From positions 1 through 61,125 of the forward strand of contig JAAYUE010000084.1 in NCBI GenBank assembly GCA_012517905.1: a stretch of DNA of 61,125 nt, given 5' to 3'. The position numbers and the translations under genes are program-made. This document shows, piece by piece, positions 36,264 to 45,126 of the stretch. This stretch comes from Clostridiales bacterium (GTDB taxonomy: Bacteria > Bacillota > Clostridia > Christensenellales > CAG-138). The notes under the pieces were generated by a model. That model did not search any database. It had not been told where the DNA came from and worked only from the letters and a program-made list of their open reading frames with translations. The stretch's first letter is position 1; each line of letters starts with the position of its first letter.

Positions 36264-38453
36264 TCACGGGAGTGCGGCATAGCAGGCCTGCACAATGGAA
36301 TAACTCTTCTTGAGCCGCTCGTGATACGTCGGCAGGTCCCAGGTATCCCAGCGGTATTCGCCAAAGGGCGCGGCGCCGGTTTGCTTAGCCGAATACACGC
36401 TGAAATAGAACGAATCCACGCTCTGTCCGGAGATGGTTCCGGTCACGTTCCAGTCCGCCACGATGTTTTTCGTGCCGGGGTCGCGGACGTTGAACAGCAT
36501 CCACGGAATGCGGACCTCGATCACGCCGTCCCCCTCGTAAAAATCGGACAGAGAATTGTAGGCGGGGCTGTCGGGATCGGAGATTCCGTAGGTGAGGCGG
36601 CCCGCCTCGAATTTTGAAAACGGGATCGTCTCGCCCGTCTCCGGCAGCGTCAGCGCGCGGCTGAGCGCGGCGTAGATCGGCACGAACGACGCGGAGTCCT
36701 TCTCAAACTGGTGATCAATCGCCTCGACCAGAGAGGTCTGCACGGAATACTGATATTGGAAGATGTCGTAATACGGGTCGGTCAAAACCGCGCTGTGATC
36801 CGCGCCGTCGAGCACGATCAGAAAATCCGCCGCGCGGCTGTAGTCAACGCCCTGATAAGACAGGTTTCCCTGATCGGCGATGGTGTCCGCTGCAATGTAG
36901 ATCGGGCCGTCCACCGGCGAAAGGGAATCGGAGCGGATCAGGAAATACAGATATGCCTCGTCGCTTCGCACAGACAGCGAGAGCGAGCCGTTTTCAAGGA
37001 TGCGATCTTCCTGCGTCCATTCGTCCGCCAGCCCGTCCACGCGGACGGTCAGAGAATCGCCGGGATCGAACGCGAGGAGTCCGAATGTCTTTTCGGGGCT
37101 TTCGACGTTCAGCCAGTAGGGCCGGCGTTCCTCCTCCTCCTGGTCTTTCGTGTTCCAGGTGCGCTTGAACCATTCGTCCTGCCAGGAGAAGACCAGCCCG
37201 CCCATGCAGCCGGTGTCGCAGATGTCGTTCATCATGGAAACCAGCATCTCGCCCTGCGCGGTCTCTTCCACATGCCCCTGATTGAAGCCGGAAATCGCGT
37301 TTTCATGCGTTTTGCCGCGGGACGTGGGGATGCCGAACTCCGCGACGAGCACCGGCATGGAATGATAGGCGTTGAGTTCGGTCAGGTAAGCGCGATAGGT
37401 GTTGGGGTTTTCGGCGGCGATGTATTTGCCCTCGTAGCTCATCAGATCGGGATAATACGGATAGATGTGATACGACGCAAAAAATCCCGCGGTGTAGGCG
37501 TCGGTCGCCTTGATGTGCTCGACGTCCACGCTGACCGCGTCTTCCATGACGGGGTTCGGCTCGCCGGGATGGGAGAGCGGGTCGGTCGTGATCCAGTTCG
37601 TGATGGCGATCGGTCGCTGCACGCCGTAGTTTTGCTGCTCGTAGTCGATCATGAACTCCTGCGTTTCGGCAAGGAACACCTCAAACGGCGAAGCGCCCTC
37701 CGTATACACATAGGTGCCGGAAAACGCGGTTTTCTCCGGATTTTTCTCGTTGGTGCCGAGGACGAATTCCGCGGAAAACTCGATGCCCGGCAGATAGCCG
37801 ATGACGTATTCGGATACGTCGTCGGCATAGTCCCCGCCCGCGTTGCCGGGCAGTTTTTCGACGCTTGCGTTGCCGTGGATGATATCGATCGTATTTTGCA
37901 GGTCGCGGCGGAAGATGCCGATCAGCTCGCCGTCGTTGCAGTAGGCGTTGTGATAGGTTTCAATCAGCTCTTCGTTCATATAGATGCCCTGCAGCAGATA
38001 CAGCGGACGCTCTGCGCTCAGGTTATAGGTCAGCAGCGCATGGTAAAACCCCGGCATCTGCGGAACGTAGACGCGAATGGTGTTGGCGTTCATCTCTCCG
38101 ATCCATTGAAACCAGCGAAGGTAATCGCTCTCCTCAATGCCGAATTCGCCGGGCCAGAATCCCGGCTTTGCCGCGCCGATATCCACGCCCTTGACGAAAA
38201 ACGGCGAAAACGATCCGTCCGCTTTTCGCACGAGAAACTGTTTCCCTTCCACCCGGGACACAGGCCCGCGGTAGCTCGGCGTGGGCAAAGGGGAGGCCGT
38301 GGCGAGCGGCGTTTCCGAAACCGTCGGCGGCGTTTGCGTGGCGGCTTCGGTCGGCGCGGGGCCCGCGTCCGCGGGCTGACAGCCGGCAAAAAGAAAAACG
38401 CACGACAAGGCAAATAAGGCCGCGCAGATATGGAATAAGCGATGGCTTTGCAT
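36264..38453 (-). CDS. Lipoprotein with TIM-barrel glycosidase-like domain
   Basis: 729 residues. The lipobox LFAGC puts the lipid-anchored cysteine at 25, followed by a Thr/Pro/Ala linker to about 62. A clan-A-like TIM barrel spans about 70-420: FFVKGVDIGAAKPGFWPGEF, NTIRVYVPQMPGFYHAL, Glu225 in LPGIEFSAE as candidate acid/base and Glu372 in VLVAEFGIPTSRG as candidate nucleophile. The C-terminal about 230 residues look beta-rich. It probably acts on the glycan made by the synthase encoded downstream in the same operon. The exact GH family is not recognised. The ATG at 38453 follows GGGGGAG. Confidence 0.75.
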   Translation of the reverse strand: MQSHRLFHICAALFALSCVFLFAGCQPADAGPAPTEAATQTPPTVSETPLATASPLPTPSYRGPVSRVEGKQFLVRKADGSFSPFFVKGVDIGAAKPGFWPGEFGIEESDYLRWFQWIGEMNANTIRVYVPQMPGFYHALLTYNLSAERPLYLLQGIYMNEELIETYHNAYCNDGELIGIFRRDLQNTIDIIHGNASVEKLPGNAGGDYADDVSEYVIGYLPGIEFSAEFVLGTNEKNPEKTAFSGTYVYTEGASPFEVFLAETQEFMIDYEQQNYGVQRPIAITNWITTDPLSHPGEPNPVMEDAVSVDVEHIKATDAYTAGFFASYHIYPYYPDLMSYEGKYIAAENPNTYRAYLTELNAYHSMPVLVAEFGIPTSRGKTHENAISGFNQGHVEETAQGEMLVSMMNDICDTGCMGGLVFSWQDEWFKRTWNTKDQEEEERRPYWLNVESPEKTFGLLAFDPGDSLTVRVDGLADEWTQEDRILENGSLSLSVRSDEAYLYFLIRSDSLSPVDGPIYIAADTIADQGNLSYQGVDYSRAADFLIVLDGADHSAVLTDPYYDIFQYQYSVQTSLVEAIDHQFEKDSASFVPIYAALSRALTLPETGETIPFSKFEAGRLTYGISDPDSPAYNSLSDFYEGDGVIEVRIPWMLFNVRDPGTKNIVADWNVTGTISGQSVDSFYFSVYSAKQTGAAPFGEYRWDTWDLPTYHERLKKSYSIVQACYAALP

Positions 38454-38598
38454 GAACGGTTTCTCCCCCCCAAGGCAAACGGTGTGCGGCCGGAGTTGGC
38501 GCCGCCGAGACGATCGATAGCCCAAAATAAACGCGGTCCGGCCCGCGGCGCGCGCCGCATAGAAGCCCGAAGACCTGAATATTTATTCGTACAATCCC

Positions 38599-38627
38599 AT
38601 TTTATTCCCGAAACGATGCCTCGTCAA
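38599..38627 (-). promoter_or_regulatory. Promoter of the lipoprotein/HEAT/synthase operon
   Basis: On the minus strand TTGACG (38627-38622), 17 bases, TAAAAT (38604-38599), about 145 bases before the ATG at 38453. Confidence 0.6.
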
Positions 38628-38648
38628 TGACCGCTTTCGCCGCCGAAC

Positions 38649-39593
38649 CTAGGAGGCGCTTTCGCCCTGCGCGGCCTTTGTATAATACCGCACATAATCG
38701 ATGGTCATCCGCTGCGGGAAGGCTTCGTCGTCGACGCCTTTCGCGCCGCCCCAGCTGCCGCCGACCGCGAGGTTCAGGATCAGATGGAATGGAACGTCGA
38801 ACGGCCACGTATCCGGCGAAGCGTCGTCGGGGCGCGCATAGGAAAGCACCTCCGATCCATCCAGATAGATGCGGAGCATGGCTTCGTCCCAGAGTATGCC
38901 GTAGACGTGATACCGGTCGTCCTTGCGGCCGATGTTAGAAAACGCCGTGATCGCGTTGTCCGAAACAGAGTTGTTTTGATAGGTGTGTATTGTCGCGTGC
39001 ACGCGCTTGGCGTCGTAGCCGACGCGCTCGGCGATGTCGATCTCGCCGGAGTGCAGATATCCGCCGTATCGCAAATCGCTCGGCAGCAGCCAGATGGCGG
39101 ACCAGACGCCGCGTCCGGTCGGCGTTGCGGCGCGCACCTCGAGATAGCCATAGATGAAATCGAGCTTTCCCTGCGTGGTCAGCCGTGCGGACGTATAGTC
39201 GCGCCGCTGCGAGGGCTCTTTTCTGGCCTCTATGACGAGCGCGCCGTCTTCAATCCATGCGTTTTCTCGCGTGTAGCTTTCCTGCTCCCGATTATACGGC
39301 CAGGGACCGAGTTCGAATCCCCAGATGGTTTCGTTGATCTGCGCCTCGCTGAATTCGTCGGCAAAGCGGAGCTCGTATCCTTCCGGCGGACCGGGGGTCG
39401 GTGTAGGCGCCGGCGTCGGAACGGAGGTGGGCGAGGGCGTCGGCGTGAGAACCGGGGTCGCTTCGGGCACGGCTGTGAACGCGGGGGACGGAGGCGAGAC
39501 CGCCTCCGGTGATTCGTCGGCAGGCGGCGCGGCGCACCCGAACAGCAGCAGCCCGACGGCAATCGGCAGGATTGCGGCGAATCTCACGCGCAT
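38649..39593 (-). CDS. GH16 family glucanase-like lipoprotein
   Basis: 314 residues. The lipobox LLFGC places the lipidated cysteine at 20; a Pro/Thr linker runs to about 70. The GH16 jelly-roll follows with the catalytic signature GEIDIAE (Glu184, Asp186, Glu189), plus FADEFSEAQIN, GVWSAIWLLP and the AVGGSWGG end region. GH16 enzymes cleave or remodel beta-1,3- or mixed-linkage beta-glucans (and galactans). AGGAGG lies 8 bases before the ATG at 39593; a GTG at 39602 falls inside that site and is rejected. It is 195 bases upstream of the next lipoprotein gene. Confidence 0.9.
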   Translation of the reverse strand: MRVRFAAILPIAVGLLLFGCAAPPADESPEAVSPPSPAFTAVPEATPVLTPTPSPTSVPTPAPTPTPGPPEGYELRFADEFSEAQINETIWGFELGPWPYNREQESYTRENAWIEDGALVIEARKEPSQRRDYTSARLTTQGKLDFIYGYLEVRAATPTGRGVWSAIWLLPSDLRYGGYLHSGEIDIAERVGYDAKRVHATIHTYQNNSVSDNAITAFSNIGRKDDRYHVYGILWDEAMLRIYLDGSEVLSYARPDDASPDTWPFDVPFHLILNLAVGGSWGGAKGVDDEAFPQRMTIDYVRYYTKAAQGESAS

Positions 39594-39923
39594 GGTCCGC
39601 ACCTCCTTTTTTATCCCTTTTTATCATTGTACAGGCGATCCGGCTTGAAGTCCATAGAGCGGCGGGGACCTCTCGCATTTCGGCGGCTTTCGAATGAAAC
39701 GGTAAAAAAGATGATGGATTCTTCTGTTTTTATATTTCGATCTACAACATATGATGATAGAATACAGATGAACACACCTGAATCGGCTGGGAGCGGGCGG
39801 CGCAGGGATCGACGGCGCAAAACGGCGCGAACAGGCGAGCCAACCGTTCGATCGGTGCCGCATCCGGCAGCGAAGTATGACAAGCGTTTTACAATTGAAC
39901 AGCGTGATGAGAAGGGGCAATCC
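39594..39923. other. 330-bp divergent control region
   Basis: It separates the GH16 gene (-) from the large secreted protein (+). A TGGACT-17-TACAAT promoter for the GH16 gene can be read on the minus strand near 39625-39655; -10-like TATGAT/TAGAAT boxes for the + gene lie at 39749-39762 without a good -35. No gene or hairpin is evident. Confidence 0.45.
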
Positions 39924-42900
39924 ATGATGAAGCGTCGGATTCACAGAAAACCGCTGCAAAGATTTGCGGCGGTCGTTGTTTGCGTTGTTTTTGCAGTGGG
40001 GTTCATGCCGGCTTCGCTGGGCGAGCAGGAAAGCTCGGATTGGCGGCTCACCGGCCAGGTCGGCGGCGTGACCAAGGCGCTCTGTCTCGAAGGGGACACG
40101 CTCTATGTCGGCAGCGGGCTGCATGTGATGGTTCTCGACGTGTCTGATCCCGAGGCGGCGGTGGTGCTGGGGACAAGCCCGCTGCTGCCGCAGTTTGTCG
40201 AAAGCATCGAAAGCGACGCGGCGGGGCACTTGTTTGTCTGCTGCGGAGACGGGGGACTGGCGATACTGGACGTGTCGCAGCCTGCCGCGCCCGCCGTGCT
40301 GAGCGTGCTCGACACGCGCGGATATACGGAGGGCGTCGCGCTGTATGGCGACTATGCCGTGCTGGCGGACGGGCCGCAGGGCGTGCAGATCGCCGACGTA
40401 ACAGATTTGACGAAGCCGGCGCTCGTTTCGGAAGCATACCCGCTGGCGTATGTCTATGACGTTGCGATACAGGGAAACACAGCCTATGCCGCGGGCGGCG
40501 GTAGCGGCCTGTTTACGATCGATCTGAGCGATCCAAAGCAACCCGCGGAAGCGAGGATGGTTTCGCTCGACGGCTGTCAGTATGACGCGCTGATCGCCGA
40601 AGGACGGCTCTACCTCGCGGGCGCGTGGGGCGGCGTCAGCGCGTTCGACATCGGCGAGCCGCTCGCGCCGAAGCTGATATCCAGCACAAAGACGAGCGGA
40701 TGGGCGATGGCGCTGTCGGACGCCGACCACAATCTGCTCGTGCTCGACGGCGCGGACGGAGCGATGCTCTACGGCATTGCGGGAGTTCGGCCGGCGTTGA
40801 TGTCCACATTTACGCTGTTTGGGTTTGTCGGCGCGGGCGCCATAAACGGGAAGACCGCGTTTTTGCTCGACGAGGAATTCGGCCTCGTTGCGGTCGATTA
40901 TTCGAATAAGTCCAGTCCGGCGCTGCTCAGCCGCTGGATGCCGCTGACGGAGGCGCGCCGCGTGTCGGTCGACGGCACGACCGCCTATGTTGCGGGCGGG
41001 CTTTCTGGCATGCACGTGATCGACCTGAGCGACAGAAGCAATCCGCGGGATGCGTTCTGGCACAACTCCGACGGCGGATATGTCAACAACATATTGGTGG
41101 AAGGCGACAAGGCGTATCTGTCCACGCACATCGATACGAGGGAGCCGCTCGCCATTTTCGACGTATCCAATCCGCTTTCGCCAAAAGAACTGGGTAGCGT
41201 GCCGAACGACGAGGTGGTGTTCAACTCCGCCTTCCGCTCCTTTGCGCTGGGGGACGAGGCGGCGTATATCGCCGGCGAGCACGCGGCTCTGACGGTCGAT
41301 ATCCGCGACGCGGCGCATCCGAAGGTGACGAGCCGGATTGATCTGGACATCGAGCCGAACAGCGGCGCGGCGCGCGGGGATCTCTTCGTCACCGGTCCGC
41401 GGCTGCAGGTCTTCGACGTTTCCGATCCGCAGAACATTCAGTTTCTCTCTTCGATGGACAACAACTCCTCGGGCGAGGCGGTCGCTTTTCTCGACGATGC
41501 GACGGTGCTCTGCGCCGGCGAGCCGGGGATCTGGGTCGTGGATCTGACCGATCCGGCAAACCCGCAAAAGATCGGCGAGCTTGCGCTTTCCGGCAGCCCG
41601 ATGGGCATCACGCTGGATGGAGATACGGCCTATATCTGCACGCTGGGCAACGGCATACGAATTGTCGATTTCAGCAACCGCGCCAACCCCGCGCTGCTCG
41701 AAACGATCGAAACGCTCGGAGACGCGAACGCCTGCTGCATCGACGGAACCCGGCTGATCGTTGCGGACAGCGTCGCGGGGCTGACGATTTACGAGCGCGG
41801 CGGCACGGCGGCGGCAGCCGTTTCGTCCGCCTCCGGAGGATATACGCTGACGATGCTGACCGGCGAGGACGCGGTTACGACGCCCTATACGCCGCCGGAG
41901 CCGATTTCCGTTCCGGACGAAGCGTATACATATGTGGTCACAAGCACGGCGGACAGCGGGGAGGGGTCGCTTCGCTACGCGCTGGAGCGCCTTGCGCAAA
42001 ACACGACGATCACCTTTGATCCGACCGTGTTTTCAGTGAAAAACCCCGCGACCATCACGCTGGAGACGGCCCTGCCCGAGATTGTCGCGGACTATCTGAC
42101 GCTGGACGCGAGCGACGCCGGCGTAATTCTGGACGGAAGCCGCCTGAGCGACGGAAACGGGCTCACCGTCCGCTCGTCGCACTGCAAAATCATGGGCATG
42201 CAGATCCTCAACTTCCCGCAGAACGGAATTCAGGGCGACGGCAGCTGGAACCAATTCGGCGGCAGCCGCGCCGTCGGCGCCGGGCCGCTCGGACAGGGGA
42301 ACCTGCTCAGTGGCAACGGCATCTGCGGCATCGTCACCGGCGGCTGGTATTCGGTGATCAAGGGCAACTTTGTCGGTACGGATCTCACCGGCACGCAGCC
42401 TTACCCCAACTATGACGGTATCTTCGTCACCGACTGGGGGTTTTACGTGACTGTCGGCAGTACTGATCCGGACGAGAGCAACGTCGCCAGCGGAAACGAC
42501 TTCATCAACATGGACACCTGGGGCGACCATACGCGCATCGTCGGCAACATCATAGGGCTGGACGCCTCCGGTACAAAGATCGTCAAATACGATTCCTACA
42601 GCAACCTGACCCTCGAATGCACCGCAAAGAACACCGTTGCGGGCGGCACGACGCCCGAAGAGCGCAACATCATCAGCGGCGCGCAGATCGGCGTGGTGTT
42701 CAGCGACACGACGAGCTATCAAAACGCCGTGATCGGCAACTACATCGGCACGGATATCACGGGAACCAAAGCGCTCGGCAATCATTTCGGCGCGTCGATC
42801 TGGGCCTGTAGCCATCACCGCATCGGCGGCGCGGCGGCGGGCGAGGGAAATCTCATCAGCGGCAACGAAAACGGCGGCGCCGGCTTGAGCGGATACGCCT

Positions 42901-43565
42901 GCTCGGACAATTTCATCCTCGGCAACCGAATCGGCGTGGACGCGGACGGCGATCCGCTGCCGAACGGCACGGGAATCGACGTGAACACCGGTCAGCGGCA
43001 CGGCACGATCGGCGGATATACCGCGGCGGAGGGAAACCTGGTCGTCGGGGGGGCGATCTCCCTGCGCATCACGAACCGCGGGATCAAAGGCTGCTATTTC
43101 GCCGGAAACACCGTGATCAACCCCGACAATCTGATGCTCTATCTCGAGGACGGCGTGTCGGACTGCTTCGTTCAGAACAATACGTTCGGCGGGACGAGCG
43201 GCAACGCCGTGCGTGTGGATTACGGCACGGGCAACAGCATCCGCGGCAACGTCTTTGCAGGCGACAGACCGCAGGATCTCATCCTGCTGCTCGAGGGCGG
43301 CAACGGCGAACTGCCCCCGCCGACCGTCGCGAGCGTTTCGGGATCGTCTTTTTCCGGCGAAGCCTGCGCGTTCGGGCGCGTGGAGGTGTATCTCTACGAT
43401 CCCGCGCGGATCGCTTCGATCGGCTTTGCCGATGCGGACGCGGACGGGCACTATACGTTTGCCGGCACTGAACCGCTGGACGGGAAGCAGGTCATCTTGA
43501 TCGTGACGGACGCATACAACAACACGTCCGCGTTTTCGCAGATCGTCACGCTCCATGAAGGCTGA
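39924..43565 (+). CDS. Large secreted LVIVD beta-propeller plus parallel beta-helix protein
   Basis: 1213 residues. A signal peptide (about 1-33) is followed by many repeats of the LVIVD type to about residue 630 (for example LYVGSGLHVMVLDVSDP, AYAAGGGSGLFTIDLSDP), which should form one or two beta-propellers. A YVVTSTADSGEGSLRYAL segment, typical at the start of bacterial parallel beta-helices, then leads into repeats such as NYIGTDITGTKALGN and GNLISGN. An Ig-like domain closes the chain. No LPxTG anchor is seen. The ATG at 39924 follows AAGGGG. It may bind or process extracellular glycan; no catalytic residues are assigned. Confidence 0.82.
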   Translation: MMKRRIHRKPLQRFAAVVVCVVFAVGFMPASLGEQESSDWRLTGQVGGVTKALCLEGDTLYVGSGLHVMVLDVSDPEAAVVLGTSPLLPQFVESIESDAAGHLFVCCGDGGLAILDVSQPAAPAVLSVLDTRGYTEGVALYGDYAVLADGPQGVQIADVTDLTKPALVSEAYPLAYVYDVAIQGNTAYAAGGGSGLFTIDLSDPKQPAEARMVSLDGCQYDALIAEGRLYLAGAWGGVSAFDIGEPLAPKLISSTKTSGWAMALSDADHNLLVLDGADGAMLYGIAGVRPALMSTFTLFGFVGAGAINGKTAFLLDEEFGLVAVDYSNKSSPALLSRWMPLTEARRVSVDGTTAYVAGGLSGMHVIDLSDRSNPRDAFWHNSDGGYVNNILVEGDKAYLSTHIDTREPLAIFDVSNPLSPKELGSVPNDEVVFNSAFRSFALGDEAAYIAGEHAALTVDIRDAAHPKVTSRIDLDIEPNSGAARGDLFVTGPRLQVFDVSDPQNIQFLSSMDNNSSGEAVAFLDDATVLCAGEPGIWVVDLTDPANPQKIGELALSGSPMGITLDGDTAYICTLGNGIRIVDFSNRANPALLETIETLGDANACCIDGTRLIVADSVAGLTIYERGGTAAAAVSSASGGYTLTMLTGEDAVTTPYTPPEPISVPDEAYTYVVTSTADSGEGSLRYALERLAQNTTITFDPTVFSVKNPATITLETALPEIVADYLTLDASDAGVILDGSRLSDGNGLTVRSSHCKIMGMQILNFPQNGIQGDGSWNQFGGSRAVGAGPLGQGNLLSGNGICGIVTGGWYSVIKGNFVGTDLTGTQPYPNYDGIFVTDWGFYVTVGSTDPDESNVASGNDFINMDTWGDHTRIVGNIIGLDASGTKIVKYDSYSNLTLECTAKNTVAGGTTPEERNIISGAQIGVVFSDTTSYQNAVIGNYIGTDITGTKALGNHFGASIWACSHHRIGGAAAGEGNLISGNENGGAGLSGYACSDNFILGNRIGVDADGDPLPNGTGIDVNTGQRHGTIGGYTAAEGNLVVGGAISLRITNRGIKGCYFAGNTVINPDNLMLYLEDGVSDCFVQNNTFGGTSGNAVRVDYGTGNSIRGNVFAGDRPQDLILLLEGGNGELPPPTVASVSGSSFSGEACAFGRVEVYLYDPARIASIGFADADADGHYTFAGTEPLDGKQVILIVTDAYNNTSAFSQIVTLHEG

Positions 43566-43617
43566 TCGCCGGTTCGACGCCGACATTTTGATCGATATCG
43601 CGGTTTGATGAAACACA

Positions 43618-43665
43618 ACGCCGTACGGCTCCTGCGAACAGGCAGGTGCCATACGGCGTCTTTTT
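43618..43665 (+). terminator. Intrinsic terminator after the propeller/helix gene
   Basis: A long interrupted stem: ACGCCGTA with TACGGCGT outside, CCTGC with GCAGG inside, then TTTTT (43661-43665). It also faces the converging peptidase gene. Confidence 0.85.
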
Positions 43666-43698
43666 GCTCTTGATTGGGGGTCAGTTAAAGGGAGGGGA

Positions 43699-45075
43699 TC
43701 AGTCCACAAACTCGATGCGGGTGCGCTGGCAGAATCCGCGCAGAAACGCGGCGCGGCTGCCGTAGAGCCCGCCGTCTAGCTCCAGCTCGCGTTTGATCTG
43801 ATCAAACTGTGCGTTTGCCGTCTCGCAAAGGCGCAGCGCGCAGTCGTCCATGAGGTCGTTGAGCAGCGCATCCGCTTCCGCGGCGCGGCCGGCCTGATGC
43901 AGGGAGACGGCCTGCGCCTCCGCCTGCCCGGCGCGGGCGGAGAATTCCCGCTCCAGAGCGTCCAGCGCCTCCCGAACGCGCGGGGCGAACCGGAAGGAGT
44001 CCGCTTCGACGGCGCAGTGCAGCCGCTCCATCACCCACCAAAGAGAATCGGGCGAAAACGTGCCGCCGCCCTGTTGGAACGACGCCGGCAGATGGCCCGT
44101 CATATAGATCGGGATATAGGCGGACGTGCAGGGATTGGAAAAGCAGTGGCGGCAGGTCACGCCGAGCACGTCGTGCCAGGTGACGATGAGCGAGGCGGCG
44201 GTCTTGCTGTCCTTTTCGGTCAGCGCATGCATGCAGACGCTGGCAAACTGCGCGTCGCCCGCGCCGTAGCGCGGAGCGAGCAGGGCGTCCTCGAAATGGT
44301 CGCGGAGGATCGAAACCACGCTCTCCTTGTCGATCGTCCCCTTCTGCCGCTCGAGGAGGGTAAGCAGCCTGCGGTAGCGCGGCAGGGAGCGCTGCTGGCG
44401 CAGCACCATCCGCGTAAACGCGCGCGCAAAGTCAAACGGCGCGCCCGGCGCAAGCAGGCGCATGGAGCGGGCGTAAGCGACGACGTCGTCGCTTCCTTCG
44501 TCGTAATCGTCGTGGATGCTGTAACAGTTGGAAATGGCGGTATAGCTCGTAACCCGCTTGGCAACCCATCTGCGCCCCGCGGTCTCCAGTACCCAGGCTT
44601 CCTTTGCGTCGGCGATGATGTAGGAGTTGTCATAGCGGTAATCGGCGCGCACATGCGCGTTTGCGTTCTGGCCGTACTGTCCCAACAGATCCGCCATCAC
44701 GTGCATCGCCTCGTGCGCGGTCGCGCCGCGCTCCAGTCCGAGCCGCACGAGGTCCATGCCAAGCAGGCCCTCCTCGCCGTCCAGCGGAAGGTTGGAGTCC
44801 TCGGCTTCGTTTCCGATGACGACGCCCCGTTCGTTGACGCCGATTTCACACCCCCACATCCAGTACGGCTTGGATGCGAGCAGCGCAAAGGTGCTGGCCG
44901 CCTCGGGGATTTCGATATGCGTGCAGCGCAACGTGGCGCCGGCCGGGTGCGACGCGGCGGGGAGATAGACGAGCGGCTGGGATTCCTCCAGCGGGCGGTC
45001 GCTGTTTTTGGCAAACAGATTCCGGCCGGTGGACGTAACGTTGCCCAGGGCAACCAGAGTATCGCAGGAAAGCAT
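43699..45075 (-). CDS. C69-family (secernin-like) dipeptidase
   Basis: 458 residues. MLSCDTLVALG at the N-terminus puts a cysteine at position 4, which after processing would be the N-terminal nucleophile of this Ntn-hydrolase family. NLFAKNSDRP, WMWGCEIGVNERGVVIGNEA and MDLVRLGLERG are conserved landmarks; SNCYSIHDDYDEGSDD is in the middle. Members cleave dipeptides or amides. No signal peptide, so cytoplasmic. It follows the PucR-type regulator by 51 bases on the same strand, and probably shares its transcript. Confidence 0.85.
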   Translation of the reverse strand: MLSCDTLVALGNVTSTGRNLFAKNSDRPLEESQPLVYLPAASHPAGATLRCTHIEIPEAASTFALLASKPYWMWGCEIGVNERGVVIGNEAEDSNLPLDGEEGLLGMDLVRLGLERGATAHEAMHVMADLLGQYGQNANAHVRADYRYDNSYIIADAKEAWVLETAGRRWVAKRVTSYTAISNCYSIHDDYDEGSDDVVAYARSMRLLAPGAPFDFARAFTRMVLRQQRSLPRYRRLLTLLERQKGTIDKESVVSILRDHFEDALLAPRYGAGDAQFASVCMHALTEKDSKTAASLIVTWHDVLGVTCRHCFSNPCTSAYIPIYMTGHLPASFQQGGGTFSPDSLWWVMERLHCAVEADSFRFAPRVREALDALEREFSARAGQAEAQAVSLHQAGRAAEADALLNDLMDDCALRLCETANAQFDQIKRELELDGGLYGSRAAFLRGFCQRTRIEFVD

Positions 45076-45126
45076 GAATCAGACTCCTTTGCATGTTGAG
45101 TTACCGGCGTTTGCCGGCGCCGACCG

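Noticed and set aside
39624-41999. Very long minus-strand open frame (about 790 codons) opposite the propeller protein
   Set aside because: It is rich in Arg, His and Gln with no motif, and mirrors a plus-strand gene with signal peptide, repeats and ribosome binding site. High GC makes antisense frames long.
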